Source: Arcuatula senhousia
Taxonomy: Eukaryota; Mollusca; Bivalvia; Mytilida; Mytilidae
Reading direction: 5' to 3'
NCBI GenBank assembly: GCA_963971305.1
Contig: OZ020307.1
Span: 57,471,702 to 57,535,701, forward strand
Length of the DNA: 64,000 nucleotides
The position numbers were made by a program, and so were the translations under genes. The notes below the pieces were generated by a model. It saw only the letters and a list, made by a program, of their open reading frames with translations. It was not told the origin of the DNA and did not search any database. Shown here in pieces: positions 1 through 11,667 of the stretch; the stretch's first letter is position 1; each line of letters opens with the position of its first letter.

Positions 1-445
1 CTACAGAGAATCCAACTACTATTGATAACCAGCAGTTTTCTTATAAGGAACGTGGAATTTTTCCCCACACTGTACACTTCTTCTTTATTGCATGACGGCA
101 TGTCAGGGTTACCCTTTTTAACAAATTTAGGGCACAAATCCGAGTCGCGAAATTAGTTCACGGTGATCGTAAAATGAAGTATTAAGTAAACGAAAATGCC
201 CGTAAGCAAATATTGCAATAAAAGGGGGAGATTTTGTGCCATGAAATCTGGTTTAATCAGTCAATTTTATTGCTACCTTCAATTTTCTGGTATGTCTTTC
301 TTCTTTAGTCTTGAATTGATAATTCCAGTTCGATAATTTTGTTAGCTTATATATCGATTTTTCAACCGAAGCCAATATAAATGGTTTTAAGAATGATAAG
401 TCAAATGTCATACTAGAAATCTATTTGCACGACTTTCTTTTATAG
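1..445 (+). other. Intron sequence upstream of the first visible P450 exon
   Basis: AT-rich sequence with no coding frame I can tie to a protein. It ends in a TTTTATAG acceptor directly before the first P450 exon, so it is read as the 3' part of an intron whose donor lies before the window. Confidence 0.6.
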
Positions 446-3400
446 ACAGTTGGTAAATATTCAGGAAAAGACGGCGAATTACAGAAACTCCTACGAGAAG
501 TGGACGATAATTTTAACACATTAGCTAACCAAGGCCTAGATATGCTGTATGGAGTATTTCCGTTTCTGCGCTTTCTACCGTTCGACCACTCTAAGACACT
601 GAAAACGTTTGAAGACAACAAAAGAAAAATGATGAGTCTGTTATTACAAATATATGTAAGCTTAAATATAACAGAAACTATGCAAATTATGTTCAAGAGA
701 CTTCATTAAGGTACTCATAAACTAAGCTTGGTGCACACATTCACTTGTTTCTATCAATAAGGATGGATCGATTATTTTTTAAAGAAATATTTGTTTTATC
801 CCAGAAAAATCTTTCTTTAAAGTATAGTCTACATCTCTCTCATTGATAGAAAGAAGTGCCTATTTTTGTACACGTGACTGTATTGACTGTAATTAGGGAA
901 GCAAAGAAGTAAAAACATCAATGAAAATTTATTTCATATTTAAGTTGACAAACAGACTAAAACTAAGTCATTCACACATAGAGTTTCAACGAATTGGTTC
1001 TATTTTCACTATAAGGAAAGTTTTCCATATCTAGCGACTTTTTTAAGGATAAGTTATCGTGATTCCATTGTTCAGCGTAGCATCCGGTCAAGGGAGAAAA
1101 CAAGTTTCCATATTATTCAAAAACTTCATTTTTGATTTATAGCCAATCCTAAGAATGTAATCAGCGGCCAGTGGACAATTTTAAGACTGCCGGCTTTTTT
1201 TCCTGTGCGGTCTTAAAAATAAAATAAATTTACGGTGTACATACTTCGTAAATTTGATTTAATTTTCCATCATCATGATCATCTTTTTACCTTTAATTCA
1301 AATGTTTCATACAAATGTGTATACTTCTAATTTTTTATACGCTCTGATAAAAACAATTCAATTTCTAGCAGTCCTGTAAACATACCATTAATTAACTTTA
1401 GGAGGAGAATCCAGATCTAAAAGGAGTTTATCAGAGTATGATGGAGGTTGTCGAGGAACAAAAAAGTGTAGAAAATCCATGGTTTTCGGAGCTAAATGTC
1501 AGAAGTGTACTTTTAAATTTTGTGTCGGCAGGTTTGTAGATGCATACATGTAAAAACATTGGGAGGGAGGGGTTGTTGGTCAACAAACAGATTAAAGCTT
1601 GATTTTTTGTATCTTGTTCTGTTTTTTTACCTGTTCGGTAATTTTGGCAGTACTCTAAGTTGTCATTTCAAACAAGCCATGCATGACATTTAATTCTTGG
1701 TCATGACTTCATGATACAAATTTAGAAATTTTCATCTTGACATTATTCTTGGAAGAAGCAAACAGGCACCAATTGAGCATTCAAGTGTCAAAAGTCCAAA
1801 AGAGCAATGACGAAACCGAAAAATATGAACAAGGACAGCACAAAGAAATACAAAACACGAAATCAACCGAATGGAAATCAACAACCCGAACTCAAGTCAT
1901 AACCACAAGTAGTTCCTGAATGCTATAGCACACCCGTCGTGCTGCTAATTTCCAATTCAGTGTGTCAAATCCGGTAGAGGAAGAAAAAACAAATTTCTAC
2001 GACAAACCAACATCTGCACTCATTTAAGAGATAGAAATCCCATATTTGTCTACGAGTGAACGGTGTCTACCGTAAATTTCTTGAGTGAAGACAGCAACCG
2101 TGGAGCAACAAAACCGTGTGTCTGCAATTTCTATGTCAAACGTGACGCTCTGCCAAAGAAATCGATGAAATTCCCGCAAGCTCTGGAGTAACGAATCAAC
2201 TGTGATACGAAGACTCGACAAGCGGGAGCGGACGGAATATTGCTACACAAAAAGGGAAAGTTGACCATTTATAAACCATCAATTAAGGCACAATAAAAGT
2301 CATTATGCGAATATCAATTTCAAATAACCTTATGTTATTGAATTTGAATCTAAATATGAAACATTTCTTTCTTGCAATATCTTTTTAATCGTGGACTTCT
2401 TATTGTTGTCAAAACGAAAATAAAGATGTTGATGAAAAATTCACTGCACGAAATGATACGTTTAAATAAAATAATTAAAAATGAAACTACAAGTTTAAAA
2501 TTTATTGACTAATTTATTGTCAATTATTTGTGAAATATAATCAAATTTAATTTTTCCAGAAAATTTCAAATTTAATTGTCTTTTCTTCAGATTTAATTGT
2601 CATTTTACTTGAAGTTTAATCTAACAAATTTGTGTTCAATAAATTTGTAGTTTAATGAGGTTTTCATTTCGTTTTCTCGCGCATGTGTGTAAGTCAACGT
2701 GTAGCTGTTAGATTCAAATCATGACGGTTGATACTCTGGATTAATGTCTTATTCTTGGTAAGTTTAATTATTTAAATGCAGATATCCTAGCAGTTTAAGT
2801 TTTTCATCATACATAGCCAATATTTTTTTTCTCTATATATTATGAAAGTAATAAAACTGTGTGATTCAAATATTGTGAAATATAATTTTTACAGTTTACA
2901 TGTATTAATCAAAATATACTTATTTCTTTATGTTAACTACCTTTTGATTAAAAATATAATATTTAAGAGTTATTTTTTTATATTTAAATAATCAACGATT
3001 AAGATTAAAATGCTAAATATTCATAATTGCAGTACATTTATGATAATTATACGTGTATTGGAATTTATCTAGATCAATAGGGAACGGCTGTAGATAACAT
3101 TCATGACATTATAAAGGTCAAACCAATTCAATAGCACACGTGTACGCGTACATAATAGCCTCGGAAGGCTTGAGAATGTGGTTTAGATTCAAGGTCATTG
3201 ATGTGTCGAATTAATGCTTAAATGTGTGGTTTATTTTACAGCTCTCAAAATGTGTGGTTGTTAAAGAAATCTAATGAAGTTCTTGCAATTAAGCACAAGT
3301 AAAATGGTAAGTTGTATAATTAAGTGCTTACATACATCATGTACATTAATTGTTATTTCGTAATTAATGAGAACTAAATTTTGTTGTCAGTTTATGTATA

Positions 3401-6400
3401 ACCTTATTTGTTTTTGTTCGAATAAATAATGATAATCCAAATCACATTTTATCTTCGTTTTTTTAGGAAAATGTAATGAACCTGAAGGACAATTACTTGA
3501 AGATAAAAATATTAATCAGAAGGAATACAAAAAATGCAAGGTAATTTGCCTTTTTTCTTATTTTTTTGTTCATAATATTAAAATATTCTTTTATTTGAAA
3601 TTCTATTTTATTTTAAGCGCTACGAGTTACATATTTTATAATCTTTACGTAAAATTAAATTAATGAAAATGTTTTTGTTTATTTCAGAAACTTTCTGCAT
3701 CTAAAAGAAGTCCTTAATCCCGGTCCTTAATGAAGATGGGAATATAATACTCATACTATAACAAGAAAAAACATTTAACTTGTTTATATTTTGGAGTTTA
3801 CATTTTGTGTTCAAATGTTTGAGATTCAGAAAGATGCATAACAAAAAATATATTTTAAAAGTAAAAACTATTGTATTAGTAAAACTTGCACAAGTTAGCT
3901 AAATGATTTGATATATGCATTAACCACATACTGGTGAAGCTGTCACATGGTATAAGTATTTAGGTGAAGGTCTGCACATTGGAAACAGTGAAGCAGCCAC
4001 ATCTTTTGCGTAACATGAAGACATGCACACTAGCATTTGTGTCAAGATGCAAAAATATGAATAGCTACCTCCACCTAAAAGACCTTTTTATGTGTTTCAC
4101 ATTAAAACATTCAGTATTTTCTTGAACTTAAAAAAACCTGCATTTTAGTTTTCAACTACATGTTATATTGTTTGAAATAAAAGGTATGCTGATTTTAAAT
4201 CTATTTCTAAAGCTAAATATATCAGCAAAAAAAAAATACCACAAGAATAAATATAGTTAAATTTGAAATTTAATTTGAAACCATCAAAAATATATCACAT
4301 AAATTTGAATTTAATTCAATTTATATTAAATCTTTAAGGTAGGTTTATTTTTACAATTAAATTCTGAAATAACAAATTTAATAAAGTTTTATTTTTCCAA
4401 ATAAATTTGCTTTAAATTTGGGAGTTTATTTGTCAGAATAAACGTAAGTTAAACATGGGTTAAATTTGAAATTTAATGACCGAATAAACTAAAGGTTAAT
4501 TTTTAAATGTGAAGTTTAAGACAAGTTTAATACTAGTTTATTTATCAGATAAACGTATCATTTCATGCAGTGATTGTTTCTCTAAAAGAATTCTACAGCT
4601 GTCAAAAAATCCTATTCTGTGCATTTTTTATGCTAATGTGTTGGTATTCACTATACCGAGGTGCTCCCAGTCTCAGAATTTTTTTTATATTGTTTGTGAG
4701 CAAAGAAATATTGCAATTTTTTTTACAAATTGGCTACTAAAAATCAATCACATCTCGGCTTTAATTTTGAATATTTCTATATTTACGAATGTAATTTAAA
4801 AAAAATCCGAAACTGGGATCACCTTAATTTGATCAATATTGATCTATTAGCATAGATTTTCACTTGGAATATATTTTAATTAAAGTTTTGGAATTTTTTT
4901 AAATTATTGATTCCCAAAAAATAATTTTCATCAAAATCTTTTTTTTTATTATTTCGACTAAAATAAGACTAGTGTGTTAAAAAAAATACATTGTATACAT
5001 GGAATTTACCTTAACGGCTTATTGTCTACTTAAATCACCTATCTGTTTGTCCCCATTTTTTTGTTATCATTTAGAAGAAAACATTTATTTCCAAATTAGC
5101 TTTAAATTTGGTTTATTTCGCTCGCAATTTTTCGACCATGATGATTGATTATTTGTCTACCTTCGTGACAGATAAAGTTTTAGTGTATTTAGTACAGCCA
5201 TCAATCGGGATCTCGGATGATTTGCTCCGGAAGACTTTAATACGGTAACAAATTAAACAAATTCAATCTTAATCATCTTCAATACTACTGTCCTTTACAA
5301 AATGGAAGAAAAAGACAAATTTATAATGTTAAGGCCAGTTCTAACATATCTTTTGAACTGTAAAAAACAGTCAGGAATCTGTTCTAATTCTGTTATGCTG
5401 ACAGTTTTTGGACAGTTTATGACATGTCGTGTCCTGTCATAGAACAGTCCTGGACTGTTTTACCCCATGAAATATTTAGAACTGTTCTAAGCCCTGACAG
5501 ATCTAAGATGTCCTAAGCCCTGACAGCTCTATCCTGTTCTGCGCCCTGACAGTTCTAAGAACTGACAGCTCCTGACAGCTCCTAACAGTTTCTGACAGTT
5601 CCTGACAGTTATAAACCTTGACAGTTTTAGAACTATTCGTGTTCATTGTACAAAGGAATGAAAGTCGCATGGCTATCGAGAACCCAATTTTAAAAGAAAG
5701 CTAATAATTTATAAAACAACATTTTACCAAAGCTGATAAAACATTACAATAAACAACAAATGACGTCATTTAGAACTGTCAGGACCTGTCAGAGCTCAGA
5801 ACTGTCCGAGTGCAGAAATGTCATGGACTAGAGGAGTTCTAAGCTGTCAGGGTCTGGACAATTCTAGAGTGCCAGAGGCGACGAACATAATGAACTTGAA
5901 ATGATGCCCAGAAAGATGAGATGGATGAGAACAAAACAAACTTGGGGATATTTTGAAAACCACTGTAAAAAGGGAAGAGTTGGATAAGGGCGGACAATTT
6001 GCTTTAAAAACACATCGCCAACGACCTCAAAATCTGTTATTGTACCAGCCATTTATGTGTTTTTTGTTTGATTTATTTTTTAATTGATAATATTATTGAC
6101 TACTGTAAAGGGATATATATTTACGTGCTCTAAATGTTGCGCGTCTTAGATCTTAAACTATCTTCACGAGTCATAATGTTGGCGAAATGCCGATATATAC
6201 ATTATTGACACTGAAGTTTGAAATTAATCTTCCCATTGTTAAATTTTCGCGAATATATCAATAAAGCAAAATAGTTTCTTATACGTTTTACAGGATTCAA
6301 CACAAGCAGAGGAACTATCCTGTCACTGATTCACATTCTGGCTTCACGTCCAGAACTTCAGAAGTCGTTGCAAACAGAAATAGACAGAGTTATCGGACGT

Positions 6401-9400
6401 GATAGAGAACCTAGTCTAGAGGATCGGGTCAACTGTCCTCGACTTGAAGCCACAGTGAACGAGACTTTACGTTATATTTCACATGTTCCTCTCTCTGTTG
6501 TTCACTACACTCATGAAGACTTCGAATTGAGAGGATATACAATTTCTAAAGGATCTACGGTAAAGTGTATATTTGGGTGGATAATTTAGGGGAAATTTTG
6601 CTACGCCGACGCTCGTTTCGTTTATTCAAGACTGATCAGAGTCGCTCTACCCAAAAAATGAAACAAAAACATAATACCGGGGTATCCGGATTTTTAAAAG
6701 CATTAAATAATAAAATTAAAAAAAAAAGAACTGGAAAACCAAATTATGATCTGCTTGTGTCTGACAGAAATCTACGGTTAAGACAATTTTGAAATGCCTA
6801 TAATGCAGGAGATCAAGCTTTTTGTTATGCATACTTTCTCACCTAGTAGTATTGCTGCTGCATAATTAAAACAGAAATAACTCATACGTATGGAATAAAT
6901 GTCAAATTTACACAAAATGTAAGCCATACATATATGAAACAAAGCCAACAAACGTTCGAAATATAATTAATAATTACAAACACCAAAACGCAGGTATAAA
7001 CAGTTAATTTGGATATGCTATGTATCGATATTTCAAGGAGTAACTTCTCATCAGTAGCATTTGAATCAAAACATTTGAAGGTCAAATTCAAAACTGTTGA
7101 AAACGAAAAGTACTCAAAACCGAAACGTTCGAACAAGGAAGCCAAATCCAGCACCGAGGATATCGAACATGTGCATTACAAAGAAAGAAACCTGGTGTTT
7201 AAAACAATTTTGAATTTAAAAATCGGATATTTCAGCGACAAAAATATTAGAAATTTTATGGTAAATCGTGTCAGACAAGTCTGACGACCAGACTTGTGAT
7301 CACCCTCTAGATTAGGAGATAATAACTTATACCTATGAGGTAATAACGCATACGTATGAGACAATGATTCATACGTCTGACATATGAATCGTACAATTGA
7401 GATAATGACTCATATGTATGAGATACATGTATGAATCGTACATATGAGATAATGACTCATCGTATGAGATATGAATCGTACATATTGGAAATAACATATT
7501 TTTGAGAGGATCATACGTACAGTTGTATAAGATTAAAAACTCGTGGTATTATAATATTCATATTTCGTACAAATAAGGTTTTTTTTATCCCATACGTACA
7601 TGTGCATGTAGCTTAATGTAGGAATATCCATTTATGTTGATTTAATTTATCCACCAATGAAAATTAAAGGCATGCAGCTACTTTTAATTATATCATACAA
7701 ATGGTTTATTTTTTCATGGGTTCTAGTGCTATTGATGAGGAATTGAATTTCCGAAATAGCCATACAGCGCATTAGAATTAATTACAGTTGGGGTTAACAC
7801 ATGTGTTATGGTATCATGTTCATTTACTCAATATCCTTTTTTGAAATATTTTCTCCATTTGTAATAGTTCTCATTTATAGGGTAAAACATGTATAAAATT
7901 GCTATTTTCTTTCGGATCCCCCATTGGTACCTCTGCTTCTTAGACCTTCAAAGGACCATAACCCCTACGGGAGGTCATCTGACACCTTTGACCAAATACA
8001 GACTTTTGTAGAGATCAATGAGCTGGACCAAAACATGAAAACGCTATTTTTGACCTTCAAATGGCCTTAACCTCTACAATGAGTTATTTGACAACTTCGA
8101 CCGAATGGATACTTTTGTAGAGCTTTGGATTCTGCAGAAGGGAGGTGAATTCAGATTTTCCCTCTCTCTTATACTTGCCAAAAACAGCAGTCTGACCAAC
8201 CCGGGTCTATTTTTAGCAACAGCGGCCATGTTTTTTTGACGGATAAAAAAAAACACCAATTTTGTGCAGGACACCTTAAGGATCAATTATTATAAGGTTC
8301 ATTAAATTTTGTGCAGTAGTTTCAAAGGAGAAGATTTATGAAAAATTGTTAACGGACGACTTTCGACAGAAGACGACGGACGCCAAGTGATGGCAATAGC
8401 TTACATGGACTTTCGGTCCAGATGAGCTTAAAAGGGAAGCGACATTGACGGTCTGATATTAACAAGATTGCGATCAATATATTAATCAGGTATTGAAGTA
8501 TTTTCACTGGATAAAGGTATGTGTGTACGAAATCCCTTAAACACTACTTTCATGCATTACAGATAATTCCTAATTTCTGGACAGCTCATCACAACAAGGA
8601 AGATTGGGAGGATCCTCTAGAATTCAAACCTGGAAGATATCTCAATGATGATGGCGATATCAAACCAGCAACTGATTCTGTTCGATCTAAGTATAAAACA
8701 AATTATCAAATATGTAATGTTTTGCATGACTAGTGAATCATTATAATTATGTTCTTATTTTACTGCCATTTGGTTCATTGCAAAACAAATAAACAAGCAA
8801 AAACAAAAAAAAATATCAAACATGCCTCTTTCATTCTCAATTTGTGTAGAATGCAAAGTCACATCTTGATAATCCCGTGCGGATCCGGTGGGCGAAAATG
8901 CCTACAGGAGACAGCCTATCTTGTCATTAAATGTCTTTGAATTCTGACATCGGGATAGTGTATAGGCCACAGACCGACCAAGTTGTGTACAAGATGAATA
9001 GATATGGGTGGCCTTGGTCTGCGGAAGTTTTCTAGTCTACAATATAAATAGCCTTTCTGCACTTCATGCACATGAATACAAAAAGGGAAAACATGTCTGA
9101 TGCAACAGTTTGACTTTGAACTTTGTTTTAAGGTCTGTATAATATTACTGTCTGAAAAGAAAGTTTTTGCCTACCTGAAACAACAATATAATATAAAAAA
9201 GTCTATATGTCATCAAATAAAATAAAAAAGTCTATATGTCATCATCCTAAATATATATTTTGTAAATACTTTCTTGATTAATCATTCCTATATCATTTTC
9301 AGGAATTTAGCATTTAGCGTTGGTAAGCGGTCTTGCATTGGAGAAGTCTTTGCCAGATCAAGAATATTTCTTTTCCTTGCAACCATTATTCAGAACTTTA

Positions 9401-9525
9401 CCATTATGCCACCGAAAGCGGGACAATTTAAAGAGTTTGGTTTAGACGACCTGCGCCCGGGTCTTGTTATGATTCCAAAACCATATAAAGTCAGATTTGT
9501 GAGAAGAGGAAATTCTTATCCTTAA
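446..9525 (+). CDS. Cytochrome P450, C-terminal five exons (5' end outside window)
   Basis: Haem-thiolate monooxygenase, by family an ER-membrane enzyme that uses NADPH-P450 reductase to oxidise lipophilic substrates. Exons 446-655, 1402-1531, 6294-6559, 8563-8690 and 9303-9525 all have AG/GT borders and matching phases (0, 1, 0, 2), giving 318 residues with no internal stop. Order of landmarks: the F-G region with FPFLRFLPF; the I-helix SAGFNTSRGT split by the intron at 1532; the K-helix ExxR as ETLR; the meander motif FKPGRYL; the haem loop FSVGKRSCIG with its cysteine; then the C-terminus ending ...RRGNSYP and TAA. The family is usually about 500 residues, so roughly 180 N-terminal residues (membrane anchor, helices A-E) lie upstream. 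The sequence style resembles the CYP2/CYP1/CYP17 clan; I cannot assign a subfamily. Intron 2 (4.8 kb) is swollen by mobile elements, yet all exons look intact. Confidence 0.93.
1748..2290 (-). mobile_element. 3' fragment of an RT element (bivalve MGTNCAPLLADLF family), antisense
   Basis: First of at least a dozen fragments of one retroelement. Read on the minus strand, the sequence encodes decayed versions of the RT C-terminus seen best at 22678-23058 (YGVYVSQLIRYSRACGTY, then KKFYGRHHALVDKYGIS). The left end carries the recognisable 3' tail (caccaattga...gtcaaaagtccaaaagagc). The copy lacks the catalytic part, so it is a dead 5'-truncated insertion in P450 intron 2. Confidence 0.75.
2441..4573. 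mobile_element. 2.1-kb TIR element with AATTTAAT-rich subterminal repeats
   Basis: The termini 2441-2464 and 4550-4573 are inverted copies of each other with one mismatch in 24 (both begin TCACTGCA and run through GATACGTTTA). Inside each terminus lie about 200-300 bp dense in short AATTTAAT/ATTAAATT motifs in opposite orientations. The core (2660-4240) is AT-rich and contains splice-like signals and a possible small spliced frame. No transposase is visible, so it is presumably non-autonomous. It sits in P450 intron 2. Confidence 0.8.
3274..3730 (+). CDS. Possible spliced 49-residue ORF inside the TIR element (speculative)
   Basis: Three short segments carry good splice borders: ...acag|3242-3306|gtaagt, ttttttag|3467-3540|gtaatt, atttcag|3688-. 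From an ATG at 3274 the frame stays open across both junctions (phase 0, then phase 2) to a TAA at 3728-3730, giving 49 residues that start MKFLQLSTSKMENV and end LKEVLNPGP. The product matches no family I recognise and is basic and hydrophilic. Because donor and acceptor dinucleotides are common in AT-rich DNA, this may be chance; transcript data would decide. Confidence 0.25.
5331..5876. mobile_element. Foldback-like element built of CTGACAG subrepeats
   Basis: Positions 5345-5640 carry many copies of CTGACAG, CTGTTCTA and related words. After an AT-rich centre (5640-5765) the same words return in inverse orientation (AACTGTCAG at about 5772 and again near 5845). No coding capacity. The layout matches the elements at 2441, 30917 and 35915. 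I could not define exact termini; the boundaries are the edges of the subrepeat clusters. Confidence 0.6.
6880..7310 (+). repeat. Dispersed copy of the ~380-bp repeat unit found in tandem at 51.5 kb
   Basis: The segment 7009-7300 is the inverse of the units at 51488-52250. Both include the words TCAGACAAGTCTGACG(A) and the peptide-like frame CIDISRSN/YIDISRSN. Here the frame 7009-7284 stays open for 91 codons, longer than in the tandem copies, but the protein is not one I recognise and may be an accident of the repeat. Confidence 0.7.
7316..7490. repeat. Palindromic minisatellite around CATACGTATGAG
   Basis: Irregular tandem array of units built on GAGATAATGACTCATACGTATG, interleaved with TGAATCGTACATAT. 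Several units are self-complementary (CATACGTATG). The same word occurs once at 6880-6893, on the other side of the preceding repeat. It lies in P450 intron 3. Confidence 0.65.
7915..8425 (+). repeat. Copy of the GTC/CGT-headed bivalve repeat (family D), with a retroelement 3' end attached
   Basis: Contains the diagnostic words CCATAACCCCTACGGGAGG, TCATCTGACACCTTTGACC, CTTTTGTAGAGAT and the terminal part GACGACGGACGCCAAGTGATGG, as in the array at 16072-17155. It ends in a small hairpin (GGACTTTCGGTCC). At 7918-7943 the sequence CCATTGGTACCTCTGCTTCTT is the reverse complement of the 3' tail of the RT element family, so the two repeats are joined here. Confidence 0.7.
8868..9010 (-). repeat. 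Fragment of the GC-rich (TGAG)n-ended dispersed element
   Basis: Matches the start of the fuller copy at 27095-27250 (cccgtgcgg...gtggcgaa...ctgacgtcggg...cgaccaagt) with many substitutions. It lies in the last P450 intron. GC content stands out from the flanks. Confidence 0.6.
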
Positions 9526-9661
9526 TTGATCAACTGTCTGGGAAGGTCCATCAAGAGAATGACATGAACATTTGCTTGTAAAGAGAATCGACCATTATTA
9601 TTATTCTTTTTAATATGCTTTTAGTATATATCTGATAAAATATTGAGACGAACAGAAGAAA

Positions 9662-9667
9662 AATAAA
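9662..9667 (+). promoter_or_regulatory. Probable poly(A) signal of the P450
   Basis: An exact AATAAA lies 137 bp after the P450 stop codon, in a sequence without other features. Position and motif fit a 3' UTR end; the cleavage site itself cannot be read. Confidence 0.5.
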
Positions 9668-10206
9668 GACATACATAATTAATACATTTACATCTCAAAA
9701 CAATCATCAAGGCAAATTCACGTCAAAACGAGGTTAAACTTTAGTGCAACCGAGGGTACTTGAAAAAAAAGTTTAATTATTTGACCCGTCAATAGTTCCG
9801 CCTCACCTCTACAATAGGTACACTTTGGGGTAAATTAACTTGTTTTTCTCATACAGTCAATAAGTTTAAGAGATATTTATTTGATATAATTGATTAATGC
9901 TAGATTTATAAAACTACCTTCATGTAAAAAATTGCAACAGATAAAAGTAGCTTGTGGAGTTTTTATTTCCCGAGGTTAGCTCGCTCCAGCATCAGCACTT
10001 TTGTGTTGACGAACACATCAAAGCTATAAAACATCAAAGCTATAAATTATCCGTCTAAATTTCTAAATTGCCAAAACCCTAAGGTTCTTCCTACTCCAGA
10101 CATAGGTTGGTCTAATTCATTTTTTGGTTTCTAGTTCGCTTTTTTTGGTATTATTCTATGCTCTTCATAGTCATAAAGTGTTTTGCATTTCCAACTTTTG
10201 GTAGAG

Positions 10207-10248
10207 TGCCTCTGATGAGTCTTGAATAGACGAAACGCGCGTCAGGCG
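10207..10248 (+). ncRNA. Hammerhead ribozyme motif, copy 1 (appears intact)
   Basis: Core CTGATGA at 10212-10218; stem II GTCT/AGAC with loop TGAAT (10219-10231); GAAA at 10232-10235; a very short stem III, ACG/CGT, with a two-base loop; GTC at 10241-10243 as predicted cleavage site; stem I TGCCT (10207-10211) pairs with AGGCG (10244-10248) with one G-U pair. All invariant core bases are present. The tiny stem III is typical of type I metazoan retroelement hammerheads that work best as dimers. Confidence 0.85.
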
Positions 10249-10545
10249 TAGCAAAATTTATTGTCTGGAACTTTGTTGTTATTTATATTTCTAACATCCG
10301 TGACGGTTAGCGCTGCTAGTAAAGTTTTAATTCCCCGAGGTTAGCCCACTCCGGCATCAACACCAAACACATCAAAGCTATAAATTATCCGTCTAAATTT
10401 CTAAATTGTCAAAACCCTTAGGTTCTTCCTGCCCCAGACATAGGTTGGTCTAATTCATTATTCGGTTTCTAGTTCGACATTTTTTGGTATTATTCTATGC
10501 TCGTCATAGTCATATAGTGTTTGGCATTTACAACTTTTGGAAGAG

Positions 10546-10587
10546 CGCCTCTGATGAGTCTTGAATAGAAGAAACGCGCGTCAGACG
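10546..10587 (+). ncRNA. Hammerhead ribozyme motif, copy 2 (slightly decayed)
   Basis: Same layout as copy 1: CTGATGA at 10551-10557, GAAA at 10571-10574, GTC at 10580-10582. Stem II has lost its terminal pair (AGAA instead of AGAC) and stem I has one A-C mismatch (CGCCT against AGACG). Core bases are unchanged, so activity may be reduced rather than lost. Confidence 0.75.
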
Positions 10588-10859
10588 TAGCAAAATTTAT
10601 TGTCTGGAACTTTGTTGTTATTTATATTTCTGACGTGTTGTGTCGGATTTAAAATCGACATACTTGATTTTTTTACATCAGTCGATTGATGCTTGTTAGC
10701 TAGATGTAAGTATATATAACTTCGAGTGTTCTCAAGATAGTATCTCTACGTCCCGTTAATTAATTGTTGTCCTTTTGTCTCAGATACTCTCTTGTTGAAT
10801 TGAACTTCTATCGATTTTATTTTTACTGTCTTATTTTGTGCTTTGTTATTGATTATCAA

Positions 10860-11210
10860 TAGGGGGAGGTTGGTGCCAAAAAAAAACTAGTTTAACCCCG
10901 CCACATTTTTAATGTGCCAGGAATCTTTATTAAAGCTTATGTTTGTATTTAGTCGAATTTATGTTACTTGTTTTGTTTGTTTGGTTTTTTTTTAAGAAGA
11001 GGGTCTTTCATTGAACTACAGGATTGAACTTGAATCATATGTAGTTTATTTTCAATCCAGGGCCCAAATGAATTCAAAAACAGCGCGCAGCGACCGCTGG
11101 TCACATTGAATGTTGCTGGCTGTTTTCTATTGTGGATGTTTTAAATTTACGTTTATATTGTAGGTTGTGTCGCGTACACTTATTCCACATATCGTTTTCT
11201 TCTATTTAAT
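10860..11210 (+). repeat. Non-coding retroelement tail repeat
   Basis: Starts with a GGGGGAGGTTGGTGCC / GTTTAACCCCGCCACA type tail that resembles GCGCCATAAAACCTGGTTTA on the minus strand at 57700-57730. It continues with a segment (11000-11210: ACAGGATTGAACTTGAA, TTGAATGTTGCTGGCTG, GTTGTGTCGCGTACACTTATTCCAC) that recurs at 62990-63260 and inverted at 38915-39080. No ORF. Confidence 0.6.
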
Positions 11211-11520
11211 ATACGCAGCTCCAGAACAAGACGATAAAGTTGTGTGTATAAAGTTTGATTTTAGATAATTCAAAAATGATTAAGGTTTACTAACTAAACC
11301 ATTACATTGATAATATGCGAGTGGAAAATTTCACAGTTTTTATCAAAAAGGAAGTACAGTACTTTTATTTAATTTGGTGGTTTATTAATTTAATAATAAT
11401 TTTACATTGCTGTTTACTAATTTGGTAAATAAATGGTAGGTGAAGCCACATTTAAAAGGTAAAACAAAATATGAAATATAAATAAATAAAACCTTTAAAA
11501 CAAATAAAAACTAAATTGCC

Positions 11521-11556
11521 CAAATTTTCGGACATAAAGTCCTTCTTCAGGGGCTA
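11521..11556 (-). ncRNA. Hammerhead-like core downstream of the Penelope-like ORF
   Basis: On the minus strand, about 110 bp after the ORF stop, the sequence reads CTGAAGA-A-GGAC-tttat-GTCC-GAAA, i.e. a CTGANGA box, a 4-bp stem II and a GAAA box. Hammerhead motifs are known in Penelope-like elements. One extra base beside stem II and no clear cleavage triplet make activity doubtful. Confidence 0.45.
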
Positions 11557-11667
11557 AAAAGTAACAAGATGTTATCACATCGACTGACGAGGACAGAATG
11601 ACACAAAACGACCCGAAGAACATGACGTAATGTCTTAATCCTGAACTTGATGACTACATAATGAATA

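Larger units (their letters stand above)
9955..10640 (+). mobile_element. Two direct tandem copies of a hammerhead-bearing (retrozyme-like) unit
   Basis: Two head-to-tail copies of a ~340-365 bp unit begin at CGAGGTTAGC 9971 and 10336. They share almost the whole length, including TAAATTATCCGTCTAAATTT, TTCTTCCT...CCAGACATAGG, TTGGTATTATTCTATGCTC and AAAATTTATTGTCTGGAACT. Each copy ends in a hammerhead ribozyme motif (10207-10248, 10546-10587). There is no coding frame. Small non-coding tandem units with hammerheads are the hallmark of retrozymes and of Penelope pseudo-LTRs. The adjacent Penelope-like ORF is on the opposite strand, so these units may be a separate element. Copy 1 has a small internal duplication around 10011-10045. 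Confidence 0.8.
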
